From: CAG-390 sp045546615
Lineage (GTDB): Bacteria > Bacillota > Clostridia > Oscillospirales > CAG-272
Reading direction: 5' to 3'
DNA: 64,000 nucleotides
Assembly (NCBI GenBank): GCA_045546615.1
Contig: JAZQDD010000038.1
Coordinates: 1 to 64,000 of the forward strand
This document shows, piece by piece, positions 1 through 5,953 of this stretch. The position numbers and the translations under genes are program-made. The notes under the pieces are model-generated. The model was not told where the DNA came from, ran no database searches, and worked only from the letters and a program-made list of their open reading frames with translations. The first letter of the stretch is position 1. The number at the start of each line of letters is the position of its first letter.

Positions 1-59
1 CATTGCGCCAAAACTTAGAAAAATTACAGGGCATGATGAAAATAGTAATTCGTGAGTAA
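1..59 (+). CDS. 3' end of an unidentified gene (partial)
   Basis: Reading from base 3, an open frame of 18 codons runs off the left edge and stops with TAA at 57-59. The tail is polar and helix-like (QNLEKLQGMMKIVIRE). A strong intrinsic terminator follows 43 bases later, which fits the end of a rightward transcription unit. A second frame from base 2 is also open to a TGA at 53-55, so the choice of frame is uncertain. The fragment is too short to assign a family. Confidence 0.3.
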   Translation, partial: LRQNLEKLQGMMKIVIRE

Positions 60-85
60 GAGATGTGAATTTGACAAATTCCAAT

Positions 86-128
86 TTACTCGAACAGAGC
101 AAAAGCAGAGGCGCACACCTCTGCTTTT
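86..128 (+). repeat. Direct repeat that includes a terminator (second copy 488-530)
   Basis: Bases 86-128 and 488-530 are near-identical 43-base copies that share CTCGAACAGA and the whole terminator stem. They differ mainly in the hairpin loop. They flank one small membrane-protein gene, which suggests a segmental duplication or insertion between them. Confidence 0.7.
102..128 (+). terminator. Intrinsic terminator, first copy
   Basis: The stem AAAGCAGAGG pairs with CCTCTGCTTT around a short loop and is followed by a T-rich run. It closes the unit ending at the left edge. An almost identical copy lies at 503-530. Confidence 0.75.
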
Positions 129-196
129 CTCTTTATTAATGTTATAATACTTGAACGCGTTTTTTCAATATACTTTCTTAAATTTAACCCCAAGCA

Positions 197-225
197 TTGA
201 AAAATTCACATTCTTATGATATAAT
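197..225 (+). promoter_or_regulatory. Sigma-A promoter for the small membrane protein gene
   Basis: TTGAAA at 197-202 and TATAAT at 220-225 are separated by 17 bases. This places the coding start downstream at 260 and rules out the ATG-like start at 197, which lies inside the -35 box. Confidence 0.75.
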
Positions 226-259
226 CAGTTCGAAAAACAAGAATTTGAGGGAATATTTT

Positions 260-472
260 ATGGAATTGGATGTATTGATACCTCTTATATTTGTGGGATT
301 GTTTCTAACGATATATATTACAATGTTCATTAGAATGATATATCTACTAAAAAAAATGAAGGATGACACGGTAGAAAATTTAGGAAATAAATTAAATCCT
401 TTCCTACATGCAGCAGTAGTTGTCAGTGTCTTAATGGGGATTTGTATGATTATAGTTACAGTTATGAAATAA
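260..472 (+). CDS. Small two-helix membrane protein, unknown function
   Basis: This is a 70-residue protein starting MELDVLIPL. A GAGGGAA ribosome site sits just upstream of the ATG at 260. Two hydrophobic segments (about residues 5-27 and 48-68) are joined by a lysine-rich loop, so it is likely a hairpin membrane protein. It has its own sigma-A promoter and terminator and stands alone between two copies of a repeat. I recognise no family. The base composition is more AT-rich than the core genes downstream, which fits an accessory or recently acquired gene. Confidence 0.6.
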   Translation: MELDVLIPLIFVGLFLTIYITMFIRMIYLLKKMKDDTVENLGNKLNPFLHAAVVVSVLMGICMIIVTVMK

Positions 473-502
473 TCAACAAATTAAAGTTTGCTCGAACAGA
501 TC

Positions 503-530
503 AAAAGCAGAGGCGGTCGCCTCTGCTTTT
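503..530 (+). terminator. Intrinsic terminator, second copy
   Basis: AAAAGCAGAGGCG pairs with CGCCTCTGCTTTT and is followed by T-rich sequence. It lies just past the stop of the small membrane protein gene. It repeats the terminator at 102-128. Confidence 0.75.
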
Positions 531-809
531 GTTATGCGTTTTCCTTTGCGGTAGTGATGGAGGAAATGAGCCTGCGCCGTATTGAGCCGCATTTGTTTTT
601 TAATCTTTATAGGTCGATTCGGTCATTTTTCACTACCCCTTTATTTTGTCGATATGTTGCTTCGCAACTCGATATGTTTTCGCTACGCTCAAACTCGATA
701 TATGCTCACTTTGTTCGCATTCGATATGTTGTGCTTTGCGCAACGAGAGGCGCTTCAAGACAGCCAAAGGGCCCAAAATGGTCGAAAAATGGGGGGAAAA
801 GCAAAAGTC
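531..809. other. Intergenic accessory stretch containing a degenerate hairpin-repeat array
   Basis: No convincing gene is present; the open frames here lack ribosome sites and run through repeats. The middle (649-744) is a short array of TCGATAT cores with palindromic spacers. The right part (about 770-809) contains a small hairpin, AAAAGT CTC ACTTTT, near the end of the leftward PH-like gene. Confidence 0.6.
649..744. repeat. Hairpin-repeat array A (TCGATATG cores with palindromic spacers)
   Basis: The core TCGATATG or TCGATATA occurs at 649-656, 669-676, 695-702 and 721-728. The segments after the cores fold back: GTTGC-TTC-GCAAC, an imperfect GTTT..AAAC unit, ATGC..GCAT, and GTTG-TGCTTTGCG-CAAC. 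The architecture matches array B at 1739-1967 but the core differs by two bases and the stems are weaker. A lone core copy lies at 1299-1306, just ahead of the ribosome site of the PH-like gene. Confidence 0.7.
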
Positions 810-1286
810 TCACTTTTCAATTGTCCCCGACCAAAAGCTGCGCAAAAATGCAAGATTTTTCTTGTTTTTTCTGAAGCAAATGTAACTATCCTTTCTGATG
901 CGAAGAAACTTTTTGTAGTGTTGCGTGCGATCATCCACCAAATAGATAAAGGTTCCAAAACCAACTTCACGATTAACATATTGGATTTTTACTGTTTGGA
1001 TAGCTCGAACGGAACATTCTTTATAAAAGCCGTGTATGAGTCCTTTACTCTTGATCATACCATCCTCAAGCCAAACAACACAAACAGCTCGGTTCAAGAA
1101 CCATAAAAGAAAGCAGCCCAAACCGAAAAGAGCAACAAAAAGTAACAGCCCTGCACCGATCTCTTGCGGCTTTCCAAATACGACAACCCCAAGCGCAATC
1201 AATGAAAGTTCCCAAAACAGAAGAACAGAAAAGGAACATAACACCAACGCAGATCTTGAAGATAGGATTTTTTTATTACGTTTCAC
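810..1286 (-). CDS. Membrane protein with a PH-like cytoplasmic domain, unknown function
   Basis: This is a 158-residue protein starting with GTG at 1286 behind a clear AAGGAGAG ribosome site. Two transmembrane helices (about residues 13-37 and 42-64) are followed by a beta-rich domain of about 90 residues (around WLEDGMIKSKGLIHGFYKE). That layout resembles bacterial PH/YdbT-like or YcxB-like membrane proteins. The last residues run into low-complexity sequence next to repeat array A, so the C-terminus may have been altered. It lies 59 bases downstream of the four-helix-bundle gene on the same strand, so the two are probably co-transcribed. Its role is unknown. Confidence 0.6.
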   Translation of the reverse strand: MKRNKKILSSRSALVLCSFSVLLFWELSLIALGVVVFGKPQEIGAGLLLFVALFGLGCFLLWFLNRAVCVVWLEDGMIKSKGLIHGFYKECSVRAIQTVKIQYVNREVGFGTFIYLVDDRTQHYKKFLRIRKDSYICFRKNKKNLAFLRSFWSGTIEK

Positions 1287-1345
1287 AATTCTCTCCTTTC
1301 GATATGTTATACCGTACTGCTGTAAACTACACTTTCGAGCTTTGA

Positions 1346-1705
1346 TCAAAAGTCACTTTTGCCGTTAATTTTGGACTTAACCGTGGTAATCGAAGCAATC
1401 AACATTCTTCTGATCTTGCCACACTTGTTTCGTAAAGATTTGAAAGTGATCTCATCAATAATACCGCTCTTACATAAAACGCTAAGCCAAGTTTCGGTTT
1501 CGTTTGCTTCCTTTTGGGCAATTTCGAGCTTGTGAACAAAGTCAGCATTGCTCTCGGCATATTTAGCCTCTGCAATGTTCGCACTGATCGAAGAAGCAGA
1601 ACGAATAAGTTGCTTTGTATATTCGGGGCGTCCTTTTATTTTTGAGCACAATTCGGTAATTTCAACTGCAAATTCAATAGCAAGCTCGTGGGAGGTTTTT
1701 GCCAT
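1346..1705 (-). CDS. Four-helix-bundle protein (S23 / Avd-like family)
   Basis: This is a 119-residue all-helical protein. The family signatures are RSASSISANIAEA near residue 40 and KLEIAQKEANETETWL near residues 60-75. The family includes proteins encoded in 23S rRNA intervening sequences and is related in fold to Avd, the accessory protein of diversity-generating retroelements; known members are basic, pentameric and likely bind nucleic acid. The ATG at 1705 follows an AAAGGAG ribosome site; the open frame continues upstream only through repeat array B and is not believable protein. No reverse transcriptase or rRNA is visible here. Its placement directly behind the hairpin array, with array B as its likely 5' leader, suggests a functional link that is not proven. 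Confidence 0.85.
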   Translation of the reverse strand: MAKTSHELAIEFAVEITELCSKIKGRPEYTKQLIRSASSISANIAEAKYAESNADFVHKLEIAQKEANETETWLSVLCKSGIIDEITFKSLRNKCGKIRRMLIASITTVKSKINGKSDF

Positions 1706-1738
1706 GGCAAACTCCTTTCTTTGTCCGCCTCCGGTGGA

Positions 1739-1967
1739 GTGATATAGACGGCGTTGCCGTCGTGATATAGCGCAACTTCGTCGCGCGTGATATGGAAAGC
1801 CGTTGGCTTTCGTGATATAGCCTCGCGTTGCTCGGCGTGATATGCGCACTTTGTGCGCGTGGAACACCATCGCCTTACGTCGCGCAAGCGACATATCACG
1901 AACGCGAAGCGTTCTATATCACGACACCGCAGGTGGCTATATCACGCGCCGTAAGGCGTTATATCAC
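1739..1967. repeat. Hairpin-repeat array B (GTGATAT / ATATCAC cores with palindromic spacers)
   Basis: Five forward cores GTGATATA/G lie at 1739, 1762, 1787, 1812 and 1837, and four inverted cores ATATCAC end at 1899, 1922, 1945 and 1967. Between cores sit 13-17 base spacers, nearly all self-complementary with 3-4 base loops, for example GACGGC-GTT-GCCGTC, GAAAGCC-GTT-GGCTTTC, GCGCAC-TTT-GTGCGC and GAACGC-GAA-GCGTTC. The stem sequences differ from unit to unit but pairing is kept in most. The two half-arrays face each other around 1859-1878, so the whole array is also one long imperfect inverted repeat. It lies between rlmD and the four-helix-bundle gene. Confidence 0.9.
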
Positions 1968-3344
1968 GTTGTTTGTCTGACGCGTCAGACAAACAACACT
2001 TTCGACGTGTCCCGTTCTCGGAAACAGATCAACGGGAAGGACACTGCCGATGCTCCAGCCGAGGCGGTAAAGGTGCGCGAGGTCGCGTGCAAGCGTTGCG
2101 GGGTTACAGGAGATATACACTATCTTCCCCACACCCGCGCTATCGAGCGTATCAAGCAGCTCGGCGGCGCATCCCTTGCGCGGCGGGTCAAGCACGACCA
2201 CGTCGGGAAGTTCGCCAGCTACACCGAGAAGCTCTGACGCGCCAAGTGCCGAGTCGGCGCACAAAAAGCGTGCGTTCTCAATGCCCGCGCGTGCGGCGTT
2301 AGCCACGGCACACTCCACAGCCTCCGGCACTATCTCAACACCTGTGAGACGCGCGACGCGCCCCGCCATGGAAAGTCCAACGCTTCCGATGCCGCAATAA
2401 AGGTCAAGAAGATGCTCGTCGCCGCGAAGCCCCGCCATATCTGCGGCAGTGCGGCAAAGAAACTCGGCGGCATCGTGATTTACCTGATAAAACGCCGCAG
2501 GCGCAACGTCAAGCTCAACACCGCAGAAAACGTCCCTTATCGACGCCTTGCCCGCCACGGTGATATATTCATTGCCAAGTATTACGTTGGAATTTTTCGT
2601 GTTTACGTTAAGTACCACGCCCACGATGCGCGAAAATGTGCGCATCAGCGCACTTGCAAGCTCGTCGGCGTAGGGCAAGCTCTTGCCCGCTATGACAATG
2701 CAAACGAGTATCTCTCCATTCTCCCCCGCGCCCGTGCGCAGATAGAGGTGGCGCAAAAGCCCCTTGCCGCTTTCCTCCTCATAGACAGAAATGCCCTTTT
2801 TATATGCGAAATCGCAAACAAATTTCGCTATCTTACCAAATATTTCGGGTTGCAGAGGACAGGACTCATCGCCCGTGACGCGGTGCGTTCCCGAGGCATA
2901 AAACCCCGAGCGGATGCCGCCCTCGTACGCCGCGAAGCGATACTGCGCCTTATTACGGTATCCCCATGTTTCTCCTGTCGATGCGGTTTCAAGAACCGCT
3001 ACGTGCGAAAGTCCTGCTTTATCAAGCTCCGAACGCACATTCTGCCTTTTCAGTTCAAGCTCGTGTGAATATTTTATAAATCTGTACGCGCAGCCGCCGC
3101 AACTTGCGGGTGCTGTGCATTTGTCGCAGGTCTCGCGCAAAGGCGAGGGCGTGATGACCTTTATCAGCCTACCTACAAGATAACCTTTGGTTATCTTGAT
3201 TATCTTTACCTCCGCCCTCTCGCCGCTGACCGCACCGTGCGTGAATACGACCTTGCCGTCCTCCGTCCTGCCTACTCCGTAACCAAGATTACTGACAGCG
3301 GTAACGTCGATGACCACGACGTCGTTTTTCTTTATATCAGACAT
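1959..3344 (-). CDS. rlmD: 23S rRNA (uracil-5-)-methyltransferase, RlmD/RumA family
   Basis: This is a 461-residue SAM-dependent RNA m5U methyltransferase. An N-terminal TRAM domain (about 1-65) is followed by an iron-sulfur cysteine set (Cys76, Cys82, Cys85 and Cys162), the SAM motif DLYCGIGSVGLS and the catalytic loop SCNPATLARD with the nucleophilic Cys. The start ATG at 3344 overlaps the stop of the upstream gene by eight bases and has a GGCGAGGAA ribosome site. The C-terminus is odd: its last residues are encoded by a perfect palindrome and its stop is formed by the first GTGATATAA of the repeat array (Val-Ile-stop). Whether it modifies U1939, U747 or another site cannot be told from sequence. 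Confidence 0.9.
   Translation of the reverse strand: MSDIKKNDVVVIDVTAVSNLGYGVGRTEDGKVVFTHGAVSGERAEVKIIKITKGYLVGRLIKVITPSPLRETCDKCTAPASCGGCAYRFIKYSHELELKRQNVRSELDKAGLSHVAVLETASTGETWGYRNKAQYRFAAYEGGIRSGFYASGTHRVTGDESCPLQPEIFGKIAKFVCDFAYKKGISVYEEESGKGLLRHLYLRTGAGENGEILVCIVIAGKSLPYADELASALMRTFSRIVGVVLNVNTKNSNVILGNEYITVAGKASIRDVFCGVELDVAPAAFYQVNHDAAEFLCRTAADMAGLRGDEHLLDLYCGIGSVGLSMAGRVARLTGVEIVPEAVECAVANAARAGIENARFLCADSALGASELLGVAGELPDVVVLDPPRKGCAAELLDTLDSAGVGKIVYISCNPATLARDLAHLYRLGWSIGSVLPVDLFPRTGHVESVVCLTRQTNNVI
1968..1997. repeat. Perfect 30-base palindrome over the last codons of rlmD
   Basis: GTTGTTTGTCTGA-CGCG-TCAGACAAACAAC is fully self-complementary. It encodes the last residues of rlmD and touches the first repeat core of array B. 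It could form a strong RNA hairpin at the end of the rlmD transcript, but no T-run follows it. Confidence 0.8.
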
Positions 3345-4017
3345 AGTATTCCTCGCCGTTGTCAAGGCACAGGCAGGCAAGTCTGCCGCCGCGTGCCGCA
3401 CCGCAGTCTACGGCGATAAAGCCCTCGCCGCGATATATATCGCCGTTGCACGAAAAATTCTCCGTGGTGGGTGCATGACCGACTATCATAGTAGCCGCAC
3501 CGACCGCGCAGGTATCTGCGCCGTCCGCGCAGAAATCGTCCCAATCATAATCGTCAAGAGCCTTGCCCTCGCTATATCCCCTGATGCCCGAATGTACGAG
3601 GACGTAGTCCCTGCCGCCTACGTGCAGAGTTTCGTATGGAGCCATATCCGCAAGATACTCAATAACACCCTCTCGCATATCATCATCAAGCTCGCGGAAG
3701 CCGTCAAGCGTGCGCTGACCGCCCATTGCTATCCAGTTTTGCATTTTTGATATAAATTCAGCTTCGGGAGTTCCACCGTTTTTAAGCATCTCGGAAAAGC
3801 CCTCGAGCATTTCGGCGGCAAGCTTATCATGCTCGCCCGCAACTGCCCACACGTTCTCGCGCAGGCTCAAGTCACAAAGAAGAGGAATCGGATCCGCGCC
3901 GATATCAACAATATCTCCGAGGACGAACATAACGTCATCCTTTGTAAAATTTATCTCATTCAGTAATGTGGTAAATTCGGCGTAACAGCCGTGAATGTTT
4001 GAAACAACGTAGGTCAT
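3337..4017 (-). CDS. Metallophosphoesterase family protein with altered metal-site motifs
   Basis: This is a 226-residue protein of the PP1/PrpE-like calcineurin superfamily. The blocks are recognisable in order: SNIHGCY near residue 6, GDIVDIG, AGEHD, VLVHSGI and VGHAPT, then the family-typical end CGAARGGRLACL. The usual DxH metal motif reads Asn-Ile-His (N7) and the usual GNHE reads Gly-Glu-His-Asp, so two metal or catalytic ligands are replaced. Activity may be reduced or lost, or the protein may bind a ligand instead. It overlaps rlmD by eight bases and follows the Nif3-like gene by 17 bases, consistent with one operon. Confidence 0.75.
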   Translation of the reverse strand: MTYVVSNIHGCYAEFTTLLNEINFTKDDVMFVLGDIVDIGADPIPLLCDLSLRENVWAVAGEHDKLAAEMLEGFSEMLKNGGTPEAEFISKMQNWIAMGGQRTLDGFRELDDDMREGVIEYLADMAPYETLHVGGRDYVLVHSGIRGYSEGKALDDYDWDDFCADGADTCAVGAATMIVGHAPTTENFSCNGDIYRGEGFIAVDCGAARGGRLACLCLDNGEEYYV

Positions 4018-4034
4018 TTTATCTCCTCCAAAAA

Positions 4035-4799
4035 TTATATAATGCTGAATGGTGAATAATCAAGAACATCTACCGTGATGTCGGCATCAGCAGAGCGCAC
4101 TATCTCGGCAAGGCGGCGGCAAACGGGGTTTTCGGTGTGATAATGCCCCGCCTCAATCAGAGCAATTCCCTGCACCTCGGCATATCCCCAAGCGTGGTGC
4201 TTGAATTCACCGCCCACTATCACGTCTGCGCCGAGTGCGGCGGCCGGAGCGATAAAGTCCGTCGTGGCACCACCCGCAACTGCCACGCGGCGCACCGACT
4301 TGTCCGCGCAGTTCGAATACTTTACAGCCCTCGTTCCAAGCACACAAGACGTACGCTCGGCAAATTCGCGCAGACTCATTTCCTTGGGGAGAATTCCGAT
4401 CCTGCCAAGGTCGGGGACTTCCTCATCGCCAAACTCTGCGGCATCGCAAATACCGAGAAGCTCACAAAGAACGTCGTTCACGCCTCCCTTGGCGGCATCA
4501 AGCCGCATGTGAAACGAAAAGGACGCCGCTCCTGCGCTTATAAGCGCCTCAAGTAACTTGGCAGGCGGCGTTCCCTCAACTGCCTCGCCGTATATCAGCG
4601 GATGATGAGTGAGAAGCACGTCATAGCCCTCGCCTATCGCCTTTTCTACCGATGCGCGGTACGGGTCAAGCGCGACAAGCACGCGCTTCACCTCGCGTTC
4701 GGGGGCGGGCATAGCCTGCACTCCGTCGGTGTCTATCTCCTCGGAGTAACGAACGGGGAGAATTTTTTCTATATATTCGTAAAGCTGTTTTACAGTCAT
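4035..4799 (-). CDS. Nif3-like dinuclear metal center protein
   Basis: This is a 254-residue NIF3/YqfO/YbgI-family protein. It shows the metal-binding THHPLIY motif near residue 65, the FHMRLDAA segment near residue 97 and the C-terminal EAGHYHTE metal ligands. It lacks the extra PII-like middle domain found in longer Bacillus homologues. Such proteins form hexameric rings with two metals per subunit; some have been linked to GTP cyclohydrolase activity, but the general role is unsettled. Its ATG overlaps the trmK stop in an ATGA arrangement, the usual trmK-nif3 pairing of Bacillota. Confidence 0.85.
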   Translation of the reverse strand: MTVKQLYEYIEKILPVRYSEEIDTDGVQAMPAPEREVKRVLVALDPYRASVEKAIGEGYDVLLTHHPLIYGEAVEGTPPAKLLEALISAGAASFSFHMRLDAAKGGVNDVLCELLGICDAAEFGDEEVPDLGRIGILPKEMSLREFAERTSCVLGTRAVKYSNCADKSVRRVAVAGGATTDFIAPAAALGADVIVGGEFKHHAWGYAEVQGIALIEAGHYHTENPVCRRLAEIVRSADADITVDVLDYSPFSII

Positions 4800-5497
4800 T
4801 TTTTCTCCTTTACAGCGGCAAGAATTCCTGCCGCCAATTGTCTTTCGGGCGTGGCATCGCGCCCCGCGCTTTCAAGTCCGCGGGCGCGGGTAAGAAGCAC
4901 TTGCGCCGCAAAAGCCGCGAGCTTTTCAAGCTTTTTACCGCCGTGAGCGATATTGTGCCGTCCGAGCATCTCCTCGACCTCATTATAAGCCGTAGGCTTG
5001 CCCGTATATTCAGCCATGATTATCTGGTATATTCTGCCGTCGCCGAGCTTTTCATCCTCGGCAAGAGCCTCGTCGATTATTTCAAAACCGCCCGCGAGAA
5101 GTCCGCGCCGAAGCTCTGCGGCACGTGTCATCGGTTGCATGATGAGGCGAACTCCGTCTCGCTTTGCAAGCGACGAGCCTAATACTATACGCAATATAAG
5201 CTCTCCGCCCATGCCGAGAACGTACACGTCCTCGGGCGAATACGCATCAAGCCCCGAAAGCCCGTCGGTTCGCACGGCATCAATTTTATCACCGAGTCCC
5301 ATCGCGGATATATTCATTCTCGCCCTTGAGATAGGACCTTCGTTTACGTCGGACGCAACACCGCGAGGTGCTATTCCCTCTTTGACGAGATATATTGGGA
5401 GATTTGCATGGTCAGTGCCGACGTCGGCAAAAACTCTGCCTTTGCGCGCAAAGGCGGCGGCGGCAAGAAGGCGTGAGTCAAGCTGTATATTTTTCAT
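4796..5497 (-). CDS. trmK: tRNA (adenine(22)-N(1))-methyltransferase
   Basis: This is a 233-residue class I SAM methyltransferase of the TrmK/YqfN family. Motif I reads VFADVGTDHANLP (about residues 22-34), followed by ASDVNEGP and VLGMGGEL, which are typical of the family. It methylates N1 of A22 in tRNA. The stop overlaps the start of the Nif3-like gene, so the two are translationally coupled. It sits 55 bases downstream of the DUF1858 gene, with a hairpin between them. Confidence 0.88.
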   Translation of the reverse strand: MKNIQLDSRLLAAAAFARKGRVFADVGTDHANLPIYLVKEGIAPRGVASDVNEGPISRARMNISAMGLGDKIDAVRTDGLSGLDAYSPEDVYVLGMGGELILRIVLGSSLAKRDGVRLIMQPMTRAAELRRGLLAGGFEIIDEALAEDEKLGDGRIYQIIMAEYTGKPTAYNEVEEMLGRHNIAHGGKKLEKLAAFAAQVLLTRARGLESAGRDATPERQLAAGILAAVKEKK

Positions 5498-5521
5498 TTA
5501 TTTTTCCCGTAATTTGTTTTT

Positions 5522-5544
5522 GGGGTGTTGCAATGCAACACCCC
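5522..5544. other. Perfect 11-bp hairpin between DUF1858 gene and trmK
   Basis: GGGGTGTTGCA-A-TGCAACACCCC lies eight bases past the DUF1858 stop. On the leftward transcript it is followed by an A-rich, not U-rich, run, so it is not a classic terminator. It may be an mRNA-stabilising or attenuating hairpin. Confidence 0.6.
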
Positions 5545-5551
5545 ATAATTT

Positions 5552-5755
5552 TTATGCTTTTGCGGCGAAATAATCGTTGATGGCTTTTACAAGCTCGTCT
5601 GCGTTAGTACCGTGAACGGCGCAAGCCTGCTCGATGGTCTCTCCGCGTGCGGCGGGACAGCCGAGGCAGTGCATTCCGATAGCAAAAAAGAACTGTGCGG
5701 TATCAACGTCAAAATCGAGAACGTCACCGATAATGCTTTCTTTAGTAACTTTCAT
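5552..5755 (-). CDS. DUF1858 / hybrid-cluster-associated redox disulfide protein
   Basis: This is a 67-residue protein with the DUF1858 pattern: an amphipathic start (KVTKESIIGDVLDFD), then a CxxC motif at Cys30 and Cys33 (HCLGCPA), then a helical tail. The family is common in anaerobes and related to the disulfide protein found with hybrid-cluster proteins. A redox or iron-sulfur-related role is inferred from the CxxC motif. A strong AAGGAGGATG ribosome site and a perfect consensus promoter suggest high expression. No hybrid-cluster gene lies nearby. Confidence 0.8.
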   Translation of the reverse strand: MKVTKESIIGDVLDFDVDTAQFFFAIGMHCLGCPAARGETIEQACAVHGTNADELVKAINDYFAAKA

Positions 5756-5790
5756 AATTACATCCTCCTTTAAATTAAATCTATGTAATA

Positions 5791-5819
5791 ATTATACCCA
5801 TATACTTTGTGTTTGTCAA
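5791..5819 (-). promoter_or_regulatory. Perfect-consensus sigma-A promoter
   Basis: On the minus strand, TTGACA (5819-5814) and TATAAT (5796-5791) are separated by exactly 17 bases. It drives the DUF1858 gene and possibly the leftward trmK to rlmD cluster. Confidence 0.85.
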
Positions 5820-5877
5820 GAAAAAGCGTAAAGTTGAAATTCATATTTTAAAATTTTATAAAATTTGTATTTTCCTC

Positions 5878-5907
5878 TTGCCAAAGCGCCGAATAATATG
5901 TTATACT
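5878..5907 (+). promoter_or_regulatory. Probable sigma-A promoter of prfB
   Basis: TTGCCA at 5878-5883 and TATACT at 5902-5907 have an 18-base spacer. It lies 47 bases ahead of the prfB start. Confidence 0.55.
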
Positions 5908-5953
5908 ATAATGAAAAATAATTGCGTATTGCCCTTTTGGGCGGGAGGTTTTT

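Noticed and set aside
488..1106. Rightward open frames over the array A region
   Set aside because: They lack ribosome sites, encode translated repeats and overlap the leftward PH-like gene.
1346..1705. Diversity-generating retroelement (because of the Avd-like fold)
   Set aside because: There is no reverse transcriptase, no template/variable repeat pair and no target gene in view; the bundle family is broader than Avd.
1706..1894. Longer N-terminus for the four-helix-bundle protein
   Set aside because: The open frame runs through the repeat array and gives a low-complexity Arg/His/Tyr-rich peptide; the ATG at 1705 has a proper ribosome site and matches family length.
1739..1967. CRISPR array
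   Set aside because: The repeated part is only 7-8 bases, the spacers are 13-17 bases and nearly all are palindromes, and the cores change orientation midway. No cas genes are present.
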